Shown here one piece after another: positions 1 to 5,603 of a stretch of DNA of 7,708 nt. Below the pieces are notes generated by a model, which made no database searches, was not told where the DNA came from, and saw nothing but the letters and a program-made list of their open reading frames with translations. Numbering within the stretch: the first letter of the stretch is position 1; every line of letters begins with the position of its first letter. A program made the translations under genes and the position numbers. The stretch is from JBKHYG01 sp046565595 (GTDB taxonomy: Bacteria; Actinomycetota; AC-67): the NCBI GenBank assembly GCA_046565595.1, contig JBKHYG010000110.1:1-7708 (forward strand). Reading direction: 5' to 3'.

Positions 1-492
1 TCGGTGTCACAGTTGCCGCGCGCACGGCTGGGGAACCCCCCGCTGCGTGCAGGCGACGAGTTCGAGTTGGGAGACCACGCCCGGTTGTCACCGATCGTCC
101 TGACGCCGCCCTCTCTCTCGCGTCGCCTGAGGATCATCTCGCTCGATCCGGGATGGCAAGGCGGGGTCTGGATCGTCTCGAAGGACTCCGACAGGCGTGG
201 CGTTCGCTTCGAGATCGTCGACGGCGACAGGCCGGTCGGCGGTGGGATGGATCCCGAACCGATGCCGACCGGTGCCGTGCAGATCCCTGGTGCGGGAGGT
301 CCGATAGTGCTGGGACCGGACGGTCCGGTCACAGGCGGCTACCGACTCCTAGGGGTCGTCGCGAAGGCAGATATGTCCGTCATTGCGCAATCGCCCCCCG
401 GTACGAAGCTGGAGGTTCAGCCGATCAGCCTCGATGCGGCCAGACAGACCTGGCAGGATGCGGTCCGCGCATGGACCGAACCATCGACCTGA
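1..492 (+). CDS. pxpC: 5-oxoprolinase subunit C (PxpC/KipA family, biotin-dependent carboxylase-like), 3' part only
   Basis: This is the C-terminal 163 residues of a protein whose start lies left of the window; PxpC proteins are usually around 300 residues. PxpB, PxpC and PxpA together form the ATP-dependent cytosolic 5-oxoprolinase, which opens 5-oxoproline (pyroglutamate) to glutamate. Visible family marks are an SDRRGVRFE stretch (residues 63-71 of the visible part), GAVQIP (91-96), PIVLGPDGPVTGGY (101-114) and a following LGVVAKAD. These match the conserved 'GA(I/V)Q(V/I)P ... PIVL ... TTGGYP' core of the family. The stop codon overlaps the start of pxpA by 22 bp, which fits translational coupling. 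The order C then A is typical, so pxpB is expected just upstream but cannot be seen. The first visible GTG (position 4) is internal, not a start. Older names for the family are KipA and allophanate hydrolase subunit 2; the adjacent pxpA favours the oxoprolinase role. Confidence 0.9.
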   Translation, partial: SVSQLPRARLGNPPLRAGDEFELGDHARLSPIVLTPPSLSRRLRIISLDPGWQGGVWIVSKDSDRRGVRFEIVDGDRPVGGGMDPEPMPTGAVQIPGAGGPIVLGPDGPVTGGYRLLGVVAKADMSVIAQSPPGTKLEVQPISLDAARQTWQDAVRAWTEPST

Positions 493-1196
493 ACGCCGAC
501 ATCGGCGAAGGTAGCGACGACGCTCCGATACTCGAGTTGGTGACGAGCGTCAGCATCGCTTGCGGCGGTCACGCTGGTGACGAGGGGTCGATGAAGACCG
601 CTATCAAGCTCGCCAAGCGGCACGGCGTACACATCGGCGCTCACCCGTCCTTCCCTGACCGGGACGGCTTCGGGCGGGTGCGCCTCGAGATGCCGCTGGG
701 AGAGCTTCGGGTGATGTTGTTGGAACAGGTCGAGGCGTTGATGCGCGTAGCCGACCGGATGCGCGCGACGGTGTTTCACTGCAAGCCCCATGGCGCCCTG
801 TATACGCAAGCTGCGAGCGATCCGATCCTCGCGGCGATGATCGCAGAGACGCTCGCAGAGCGTCATCCCGAACTGGTCCTGGTCGGACTGGCGAACTCGC
901 ACCTGACCGAGGCGGGACGTGATCACGGCCTCAAGGTGGTCGAGGAGGCTTTCGCCGACCGGCGCTACGAGCCCGATGGTTCGCTCCGGCCACGCCGTTT
1001 CCTCGATGCTGTCATCACCGAGCCGGACGAGGCCGCGACGCAGGCTGCCGAGATCGCTTCGGGAGGCTTCCCGATGATCTCGGAGGTCGGCACCATCTGC
1101 GTCCACGGAGACACCCCCGGTGCCTTAGCGATCACCAGAGCCGTTCGCGAGAAGCTGACCCAGGCCGGCTTCACCATCGCCCCCGTCCCCTGCTAG
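471..1196 (+). CDS. pxpA: 5-oxoprolinase subunit A (PxpA, LamB/YcsF family)
   Basis: This 241-residue protein has close to the usual family length of about 250. PxpA is the subunit that acts with the PxpBC complex in ATP-dependent conversion of 5-oxoproline to glutamate. Family motifs run along the whole chain: DLNADIGEG (6-14), SIACGGHAGD (28-37), HIGAHPSFPD (54-63), CKPHGALY (104-111), EAFADRRY (159-166) and ICVHGDTPGA (209-218). The second motif has GG where most members have GF. The start was placed at the ATG at 471 because DLNADIGEG normally begins a few residues into the protein. The frame is open further upstream, but that translation is the Arg-rich shadow of pxpC. The ribosome-binding site is weak (GGCAGG about 13 bases upstream), so coupling to pxpC is likely. 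An SDR gene follows after only 9 bp. Confidence 0.93.
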   Translation: MDRTIDLNADIGEGSDDAPILELVTSVSIACGGHAGDEGSMKTAIKLAKRHGVHIGAHPSFPDRDGFGRVRLEMPLGELRVMLLEQVEALMRVADRMRATVFHCKPHGALYTQAASDPILAAMIAETLAERHPELVLVGLANSHLTEAGRDHGLKVVEEAFADRRYEPDGSLRPRRFLDAVITEPDEAATQAAEIASGGFPMISEVGTICVHGDTPGALAITRAVREKLTQAGFTIAPVPC

Positions 1197-1205
1197 AACC
1201 GCTGC

Positions 1206-1937
1206 GTGCGCACAGCAGTGGTCACCGGAGCCAGCAGCGGCTTCGGAGCCGAGATCGTCAGGGTCCTCCGCGCGGAGGGCTGGGATGTGCTTGCCGGGGC
1301 TCGAAGGGTCGAACGGCTCGAGGCTCTGTCCGAGGAGACCGACTGTAGGTTCGCTCGACTCGATGTGACGGATCCGGCTTCGGTCACCGACTTTGCCACC
1401 GGGTGCGACTCCGTGCATCTGCTGGTCAACAACGCGGGCGGTGCGTTCGGGTTCGAGACGATCGCTGAAGCCGACGACACGCACTGGCGCGACATGTACG
1501 AGACAAATGTGCTGGGCACGGTTCGCATGACCAAGGCGTTCCTTCCGGCGCTTCGCGCCAGCGGTGATGGGCTGATCATCAACATCGGATCGATCGCCGG
1601 CATCGAGACCTACCCGCGAGGAGGCGGATACACCGCAGCCAAACATGCCCTGCGCGCGGTCAGCGAGACCCTGCGGCTCGAGCTCCATGGCGAACCGATC
1701 CGGATCACCGAGATCGCGCCCGGCGCCGCCGAGACCGAGTTCAGTCTCGTCCGCTTCGACGGCGACGCCGAGAAGGCAGCGGCGGTCTACCAGGGGATGC
1801 AGCCGCTGACGGCTCAGGACATCGCCGCATGCGTGCAGTGGATAGCCAGCCTCCCCTCGCATGTGAACATCGATCACCTGGTGGTGAAGCCGCGCGCGCA
1901 GGCCCGGGCGACCATGGTGCACCGGGAGCGGCCGTGA
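1206..1937 (+). CDS. Short-chain dehydrogenase/reductase, YdfG-like (NADP-dependent 3-hydroxy acid dehydrogenase type)
   Basis: A complete classical SDR of 243 residues with a Rossmann fold. The nucleotide-binding motif TGASSGFG is at 7-14, an Arg pair at 33-34 suggests NADP(H) preference, and NNAG is at 75-78. The catalytic tetrad is complete: Asn101, Ser129 (in INIGSIAG), Tyr142 and Lys146 (YTAAK). The GFG in the glycine motif and the C-terminal part (APGAAETEFSLVRFDGD ... LPSHVNIDHL) closely resemble E. coli YdfG, which oxidises L-serine, L-allo-threonine and 3-hydroxy acids and reduces malonic semialdehyde. The exact substrate here is an inference. Translation starts at GTG 1206, 9 bp after the pxpA stop, with no clear Shine-Dalgarno sequence; a second GTG lies at 1218, just before the TGASSG motif. 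The stop TGA (1935-1937) lies inside the first copy of a 23-bp repeat that recurs at the next gene's start. Confidence 0.9.
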   Translation: MRTAVVTGASSGFGAEIVRVLRAEGWDVLAGARRVERLEALSEETDCRFARLDVTDPASVTDFATGCDSVHLLVNNAGGAFGFETIAEADDTHWRDMYETNVLGTVRMTKAFLPALRASGDGLIINIGSIAGIETYPRGGGYTAAKHALRAVSETLRLELHGEPIRITEIAPGAAETEFSLVRFDGDAEKAAAVYQGMQPLTAQDIAACVQWIASLPSHVNIDHLVVKPRAQARATMVHRERP

Positions 1938-2000
1938 GCGACCTGCAACAGCATGGTGGCCAGGTGGCCACGATCTGCCGGGAGCGGGCGTGAGCGACCT
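1922..2000. repeat. 23-bp near-perfect direct repeat spanning the SDR/MtnB-like gene junction
   Basis: Copy 1 is 1922-1944 and copy 2 is 1978-2000, an offset of 56 bp. The copies differ at one base (C1932 versus G1988). Each contains a GGGAG ribosome-binding site (1924-1928; 1980-1984), a GTG five bases later (1934; 1990) and the codons AGC GAC CT. In copy 1 the GTGA supplies the SDR stop; in copy 2 it supplies the MtnB-like start. The DNA just upstream of each core is only loosely similar. Between the copies sits an 8-bp tandem repeat, GGTGGCCA at 1955-1962 and 1963-1970. This looks like an old tandem duplication of the gene junction. Confidence 0.8.
1934..1993 (+). other. Possible 19-codon leader/coupling ORF between the SDR and the MtnB-like gene
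   Basis: GTG 1934 opens a 19-codon frame ending at TGA 1991-1993. It has its own GGGAG at 1924-1928 with five-base spacing, identical to the signal used by the next gene. Its start overlaps the SDR stop as GTGA, and its stop overlaps the MtnB-like start as GTGA. Its last residues (RERA) echo the SDR C-terminus (RERP), because both derive from the repeated segment. It resembles no known protein. A role as a translational bridge is an inference; it may simply be a by-product of the duplication. Confidence 0.25.
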
Positions 2001-2625
2001 ACGCGAACTGTTAGCTGACCCAGACCCCAGGCGGGCGCTCTGTGCGCTGCTGCAGGACTTCCACGCACGCGACTGGATCAGCGGAACCGGCGGAGGTATC
2101 TGCGGTCGCGCAGACGCGGACTCGCTGTGGGTCGCGCCGACCGGTGTGCACAAGGAACTGGTCAGGCCAGAGGAGTTCTTCAGGATCTCGATCGAAGAAG
2201 GTACCGTCCTCGACGCCCCGGCAGGACTGGAACCCAGCGAATGTGCACCGATCTTCCGGGCGATCGTGCGCGCAACAGGAGCAGGCAGCGTCGTGCATTC
2301 TCATGCGCTGAGCGCAGTACTTGCCGCCGATCACAGCGGAGGCGGCGTGCTCTCGATATCCGGGTTCGAGATGCTGAAGGGACTCGGAGTCAAGAACACG
2401 GCCACGCACGAGGTCGCCGTGATCGTGAACACCGAGCGCGAACGCGACCTCACAGATGCCGTGGCTACGGCGGTGGCCGATGAGAGGTTCGCCGCCGCCA
2501 AGTGCGTGGTGGTCGCAGACCACGGGTGCTATCTGTGGGGCCGTGATGTTGCGGAAGCCAAGAAGCACGCCGAGGTTTATCACTGGCTCTTCGAGGCCTT
2601 GGTCGCCAGGTGGCCAAGGTCATAG
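1990..2625 (+). CDS. mtnB: Methylthioribulose-1-phosphate dehydratase-like protein (MtnB; class II aldolase/adducin family)
   Basis: A 211-residue class II aldolase/adducin fold protein. MtnB removes water from 5-methylthioribulose-1-phosphate in cytosolic methionine salvage. The sequence follows MtnB (human APIP) closely: WISGTGGGI (29-37), LWVAPTGVHKELVRPEE (46-62), SECAPIF (83-89), VHSH (102-105), GFEMLKGL (125-132), and DHGCYLWG (177-184) followed by the helix EAKKHAEVYHWLFE. By alignment the Zn ligands are His103, His105 and His178, the catalytic acid is Glu127, and Cys85 matches a substrate-contacting Cys; all are present. GTG 1990 was chosen because GGGAG stands five bases upstream and the family similarity begins soon after. 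A cupin gene follows 22 bp after the stop. No mtnA, mtnC or mtnW is in the window, so a related sugar-phosphate aldolase role cannot be excluded, though the TGTGGG and HGxYxWG motifs favour MtnB. Confidence 0.86.
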   Translation: MSDLRELLADPDPRRALCALLQDFHARDWISGTGGGICGRADADSLWVAPTGVHKELVRPEEFFRISIEEGTVLDAPAGLEPSECAPIFRAIVRATGAGSVVHSHALSAVLAADHSGGGVLSISGFEMLKGLGVKNTATHEVAVIVNTERERDLTDAVATAVADERFAAAKCVVVADHGCYLWGRDVAEAKKHAEVYHWLFEALVARWPRS

Positions 2626-2637
2626 TGCCAACGAAAC

Positions 2638-2643
2638 AGGAGG
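2638..2643 (+). promoter_or_regulatory. Strong Shine-Dalgarno site of the cupin gene
   Basis: AGGAGG lies four bases before ATG 2648. It fixes that start within a longer open frame and is the best ribosome-binding site of this operon, suggesting the cupin is translated independently of its neighbour. Confidence 0.8.
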
Positions 2644-2647
2644 GAAC

Positions 2648-3055
2648 ATGGAGTCGCACACCTGCCCGAACTGCCAGCAGAACATCCCGGCCTCGAAGGT
2701 AGATGTCATCGATGTCGAGGAGGCCTGGAAAGCGGATGCTCTGACCGACGCTGACGCCTTCAAGCGCACCTATCTGGGTCACGGCAAGATGTCGAGCGTC
2801 TTCGTCTTCCAAGGCCATCCCGGCCCCTTCAAGAAGCATGTTCACGAGACCCACGACGAGATCGGCTATGTCCTGGCCGGCTCTGGCAGCGTGACGGTCG
2901 GGGAGACCACCAGGCCGGTGAAACCGGGAGATGTCTGGGTGATCCCTGCCGGGATCCCTCATTCGGGAGAATTCGGAGACCCATGCCGGGTCATGTTCGT
3001 CTCGAGCCCGATCGACGACCCCGAGAACCCCGACAGGGTCTGGCTGGAGGACTAG
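2648..3055 (+). CDS. Small single-domain cupin with N-terminal CxxC
   Basis: A 135-residue protein with one cupin barrel. Cupin motif 1 is complete: His64, His66 and Glu71 in HVHETHDE, then Gly78. Motif 2 has GDVWVIPAGIPH (94-105) with the fourth ligand His105. A metal-bound (Fe, Mn, Ni or Zn) active site is therefore likely; an extra His69 lies in motif 1. The N-terminus carries Cys6-Pro-Asn-Cys9, half of a zinc-ribbon-like knuckle; the only other Cys is at 113. ATG 2648 is set by the AGGAGG before it. The gene follows the MtnB-like gene by 22 bp. Acireductone dioxygenase (MtnD) is also a cupin in methionine salvage, but is about 180 residues and differs in motif context. A small cupin in Rhodospirillum rubrum acts as a methylthioxylulose-5-phosphate sulfurylase in a bypass that also uses methylthio-pentose phosphates. 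Either type of role is conceivable here but unproven. Confidence 0.88.
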   Translation: MESHTCPNCQQNIPASKVDVIDVEEAWKADALTDADAFKRTYLGHGKMSSVFVFQGHPGPFKKHVHETHDEIGYVLAGSGSVTVGETTRPVKPGDVWVIPAGIPHSGEFGDPCRVMFVSSPIDDPENPDRVWLED

Positions 3056-3073
3056 AGGTTCCGGAAGTTCCGG

Positions 3074-3122
3074 GCGAACCCCCACAGGACGGCAGAGTCT
3101 CCGGCATGTACCGGGGGCTCGC
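3074..3122 (+). terminator. Possible stem-loop after the metabolic operon
   Basis: GCGAACCCCC (3074-3083) can pair with GGGGGCTCGC (3113-3122), nine of ten positions, around a 29-base loop. There is no T-run after it, and the loop is long, so terminator function is weakly supported. Its position between the cupin stop (3055) and the next start (3145) is suitable. A short tandem GTTCCGG (3058-3064, 3067-3073) precedes it. Confidence 0.3.
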
Positions 3123-3144
3123 TCGTTGAATCCTGCGACAGACG

Positions 3145-4896
3145 ATGCGCCGTGTCCGGAGTTCCCGTTCGCTCGCCGTCGCGTTCGCCTTCGCGGCGAC
3201 GCTCGGCTCGTTCGCCCCTGCGCAGGCGAACCCAGGCATCACGGTACGCGGCTCCGAGAGGTCAGGTGGAGGGCAAGCGAACGGACACTCTCCAGCGAGA
3301 TCGGTACCCGACCTCACGAGCCCAGCGATGTCTCTGGACGGGACGCGCCTCGCCTACAGCAGTGACGCCACCAACCTCGTCGACGGAGACACCAATGGCG
3401 TTGCCGACATCTTCCTGAGGGACGACAAGGGTCGAGTCACTCGTGTATCTACCAACAAGCAAGGCCACCAAGCCAACGGAGCTTCGTACTCCCCCGCACT
3501 CTCGGTGAACGGCCGCTACTTGGCTTTCATCTCGACAGCTACCAATCTGGTTCCGAACGACACCAACGGTGTCGCAGATGTGTTCCTGAAGAACCTCTGG
3601 TCCGGATCGGTACGCCGCGTCTCTGTCTCCAGCAAGGGCACGCAAGCGAACGGAGCTTCGAACCGTCCCTTCATCAGCCTGTTCGGCGACTACATAACCT
3701 TCGAGAGCGAAGCGACGAACCTTTCGTTGCTTGACGACAATCGTCTGAGCGACGCGTTCCTGTACACGGTGAAGTCGCGAACCACGCAGAGGCTGACCGC
3801 ACCCGTGCCACCTGATCCGTCCCCCGGCGACCTGAAGGTCAAGACGAGCCGCGCAAGCATCTCGTATGACGGTGCGACCCTGACCTATCAGCGACACCTG
3901 CTCCGAGAAGGCGTCGCGTTCCCCGTGGCCGCCGATGTGTTCGTCGTGAACCGCAAACTCGAAGAGACCGAGCGGATCAAGATGAGCCCGTGGGGCGGAG
4001 TCGCCAAGCGCATGATCGAGAACCCGATGGTCTCGGCCGACGGGCACTATGTGGCGTATGAGGCTTGGAGCGCGATCACCGCCAAACACACCGTAGGTGG
4101 GAACAACCCCTTCGGGATCAGCTCTGAGAACACCGACGCGATCGCGCGGAACCCCTACGAGATCAAGACGATATACCTCTACGATGCGTGGAAGAAAGTC
4201 TCCTTCCCCGCTTCGACCAACCCCGGCGGACCGCTAGCGAACGGGGACTGTTTCGATGCAGCCCCCAACGCTTACGGCACCATCATCGCGTTCAGTTGCG
4301 AGGCCACGAACATGGTCGCGGGCGACACCAACGACGCCGTGGATGTCTTCGTCAGAGACTTCCCCGGAAGGGTGACCGCCAGGGTCAGCGTCGCCGATGA
4401 CCAGTCGGAAGGTTTCGGCGCATCCACTCGGCCCTCGATCACCTATGAGGGCCGCACCGTCGCGTTCGCATCAACCGTCCCTACCTTCGTGGACGACGAC
4501 AGCAACGCCAAGGACGATGTGTTCATCCGTGACCGTCAGATCCACCTGCCAAACAGCAAACCCGACCTGTATCGGCCGTTCAGCGGCGAGAAGCAGGGCC
4601 TCAACATCCTCGAAGAGTTCCGCTTCAAGATGACCGCCAAGGATCCCGACGACGATGTGGTGCGCTATGGGGCTATCACTGCGCTACCAGAAGGAGCGCG
4701 CATCGATCCCCTGACCGGCATATTCACCTGGACCCCTACGCCCGATCAGACCGAGCCCGGCGGTAAGGGTTACGACATCGCGCTGTGGGTTAGCGATCCC
4801 CGAGGCAATTACGACCTGGAACTGCTGCAACTGGTCGTCCGAGACGCGAGTAGCTCTACGAGATGCACCACGCTCGGCCACGCCTGCTACCCCTAG
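3145..4896 (+). CDS. Secreted TolB/PD40-like beta-propeller protein with C-terminal Ig-like domain
   Basis: A 583-residue exported protein. A Sec signal peptide (Arg-rich start, hydrophobic 10-24) ends in AQA, with likely cleavage after Ala28. Residues about 55-464 hold roughly seven repeats of 45-65 residues of the type 'SxDGxxLAYxSxATNLVxxDTNGVADVFLRD', typical of TolB/WD40-like propellers. Five carry an Asp/Asn-rich loop: DGDTNGVAD (80-88), PNDTNGVAD (137-145), DDNRLSD (197-203), GDTNDAVD (393-400) and DDDSNAKDD (450-458). The first resembles Ca-binding DxDxNGxxD loops. Residues about 470-567 look like a putative Ig/cadherin-like domain (LPEGARIDPLTGIFTWTP). Possible disulfides are Cys369-Cys385 and Cys574-Cys581. 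No LPXTG or transmembrane tail is visible, so it is probably released or held noncovalently. ATG 3145 is the only start before an in-frame stop (3127-3129), yet it has no Shine-Dalgarno; a short-leader transcript is possible. Function unknown; binding or scaffolding outside the cell is an inference. Confidence 0.85.
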   Translation: MRRVRSSRSLAVAFAFAATLGSFAPAQANPGITVRGSERSGGGQANGHSPARSVPDLTSPAMSLDGTRLAYSSDATNLVDGDTNGVADIFLRDDKGRVTRVSTNKQGHQANGASYSPALSVNGRYLAFISTATNLVPNDTNGVADVFLKNLWSGSVRRVSVSSKGTQANGASNRPFISLFGDYITFESEATNLSLLDDNRLSDAFLYTVKSRTTQRLTAPVPPDPSPGDLKVKTSRASISYDGATLTYQRHLLREGVAFPVAADVFVVNRKLEETERIKMSPWGGVAKRMIENPMVSADGHYVAYEAWSAITAKHTVGGNNPFGISSENTDAIARNPYEIKTIYLYDAWKKVSFPASTNPGGPLANGDCFDAAPNAYGTIIAFSCEATNMVAGDTNDAVDVFVRDFPGRVTARVSVADDQSEGFGASTRPSITYEGRTVAFASTVPTFVDDDSNAKDDVFIRDRQIHLPNSKPDLYRPFSGEKQGLNILEEFRFKMTAKDPDDDVVRYGAITALPEGARIDPLTGIFTWTPTPDQTEPGGKGYDIALWVSDPRGNYDLELLQLVVRDASSSTRCTTLGHACYP

Positions 4897-4916
4897 AGAC
4901 TCGTTCTGGATGACGA

Positions 4917-4944
4917 CGGAGGCCGGCCAGATGGCCGACCTCCG
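4917..4944. terminator. Strong hairpin between convergent genes, probable bidirectional terminator
   Basis: CGGAGGCCGGCC (4917-4928) pairs with GGCCGACCTCCG (4933-4944): 11 of 12 pairs, one C/A mismatch and a four-base AGAT loop. It lies 20 bp after the propeller gene stop (4896) and 27 bp after the hsp20 stop on the other strand. Neither side has a clear T-tract, which is common for GC-rich actinobacterial terminators. Confidence 0.65.
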
Positions 4945-4971
4945 GAAGGGATCGCGCGTATGCCGAACCCG

Positions 4972-5403
4972 TCACCCGATGTCGATCTTGCGGGCACGCT
5001 CGTCGGCGACCTTGGGCACGGTCACCGTGAGCACACCGTCAGCGAACTCCGCCTTGACCTGGTCTGCGTCGACACGCTGCGGGAACCTGATCGTGCGCGC
5101 GGCCGCCGTACTCATGCGTTCGCGCCTCAGGTAGCGGCGTCCTTCGTCGGAAGCCTCCTCGACCTTGTCGACGGTGACGGTCAGCTGGTTACGCTCGAGG
5201 GTCAGGTCGATCTCGTCCCTCCGGACACCTGGAGCCTCGACCTCGACGGTGTAGGCATCGTCGGTCTCTAGGACATCCATGACGAGGCCCGTCCCGGCCC
5301 TCTCGGTCAGACCCTGGAAGGCCTCATCGAACCAGCGGTCGAGGCCGACGAAGGGGGACGAATCGGGCCTACCTGGCCTCCGGTGCATGATCATCTTGTC
5401 CAT
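4972..5403 (-). CDS. Small heat shock protein, Hsp20/alpha-crystallin family
   Basis: A 143-residue cytosolic holdase chaperone that binds unfolding proteins without ATP. The N-terminal arm (1-38) includes RWFDEAF. The alpha-crystallin domain spans about 39-132 (MDVLETDDAYTVEVEAPGV, then DEIDLTLERNQLTVTV), with the signature GVLTVTVPK at 123-131. The C-terminal I-x-I motif needed for oligomer assembly is present as Ile140-Asp-Ile142. Length is normal for bacterial class A sHSPs such as Hsp18 and Acr2. The start at 5403 is fixed by AGGAGG seven bases upstream. A sigma-70-like promoter overlapped by a HAIR operator lies about 65-95 bp upstream, so HspR repression with heat induction is expected. 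The gene is monocistronic: it converges with the propeller gene downstream and diverges from the M23 peptidase gene upstream. Confidence 0.95.
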   Translation of the reverse strand: MDKMIMHRRPGRPDSSPFVGLDRWFDEAFQGLTERAGTGLVMDVLETDDAYTVEVEAPGVRRDEIDLTLERNQLTVTVDKVEEASDEGRRYLRRERMSTAAARTIRFPQRVDADQVKAEFADGVLTVTVPKVADERARKIDIG

Positions 5404-5410
5404 CCTTCAA

Positions 5411-5416
5411 CCTCCT
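5411..5416 (-). promoter_or_regulatory. Shine-Dalgarno site of hsp20
   Basis: Minus-strand AGGAGG with a seven-base spacer to ATG 5403; a near-ideal site that confirms the start. Confidence 0.85.
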
Positions 5417-5465
5417 ATCTTCGCAGGTCACCGGGCATCTCTTTGCTCCGCCCGAGCTTGCCGAC

Positions 5466-5495
5466 ATCGTACAACCTTGAGCGTTGCGTTGTCAA
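5466..5495 (-). promoter_or_regulatory. Promoter of hsp20 (vegetative sigma type)
   Basis: On the minus strand a consensus -35 TTGACA (5490-5495) is followed after 18 bp by TACGAT (5466-5471, four of six matches to TATAAT). Transcription would start near 5459, giving a leader of about 55 bases. The -35 box lies inside the HAIR inverted repeat. Confidence 0.7.
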
Positions 5496-5496
5496 G
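5476..5496. promoter_or_regulatory. HAIR element, predicted HspR operator
   Basis: Plus-strand arms CTTGAGC (5476-5482) and TGTCAAG (5490-5496) are separated by exactly seven bases, the geometry of the HspR-associated inverted repeat (CTTGAGT-N7-ACTCAAG); 11 of the 14 arm bases match. It covers the -35 box of the hsp20 promoter, where bound HspR would block RNA polymerase. In actinobacteria HspR controls dnaK, clpB and acr2-type hsp20 genes. hspR itself is not in this window. Confidence 0.75.
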
Positions 5497-5538
5497 TTTC
5501 TTATGGCAAGAGAGTGAGAGAAGGCCCGCCGGGGTAGT

Positions 5539-5567
5539 TTGCCCTGCCCACGACCACCTGCTATCAA
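5539..5567 (+). promoter_or_regulatory. Possible promoter of the M23 peptidase gene
   Basis: TTGCCC (5539-5544) and TATCAA (5562-5567) are spaced by 17 bp; each matches four of six consensus bases. Transcription would start near 5574, about 30 bases before ATG 5604. This is the best pair seen in the divergent region, but it is weak. Confidence 0.35.
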
Positions 5568-5603
5568 ACACCCAGCCCCAGGCACCCAACGGGGCCATGA
5601 TCT

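Noticed and set aside
417..1106. Long minus-strand open frame opposite pxpA
   Set aside because: It lies wholly over pxpA, whose motifs are unmistakable. Its translation is Arg/His/Asp-rich with no family resemblance, as expected for a shadow frame in GC-rich DNA.
1955..1970. GGTGGCCA tandem pair as a regulator-binding site
   Set aside because: It is short, lies inside the duplicated junction, and part of it recurs by chance in the MtnB-like coding end (2605-2616), so no operator claim is justified.
1125..2153. 342-codon minus-strand open frame across the SDR gene
   Set aside because: It covers a complete SDR with all catalytic residues and crosses the SDR/MtnB-like junction. It has no motif or ribosome-binding site, and GC bias explains its length.
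2465..3085. 206-codon minus-strand open frame opposite the cupin
   Set aside because: It overlaps the cupin with its AGGAGG start and complete metal motifs, and has no domain signal of its own.
3126..3131. TTGAAT as a -10 box for a short-leader transcript of the propeller gene
   Set aside because: It matches four of six bases and would suit a near-leaderless mRNA, but no plausible -35 box stands 16-18 bp upstream, so it was not annotated.
3262..4089. 275-codon minus-strand open frame opposite the propeller gene
   Set aside because: The plus-strand protein has a signal peptide and periodic repeats in this stretch. The antisense product shows only mirror-image pseudo-repeats derived from them.
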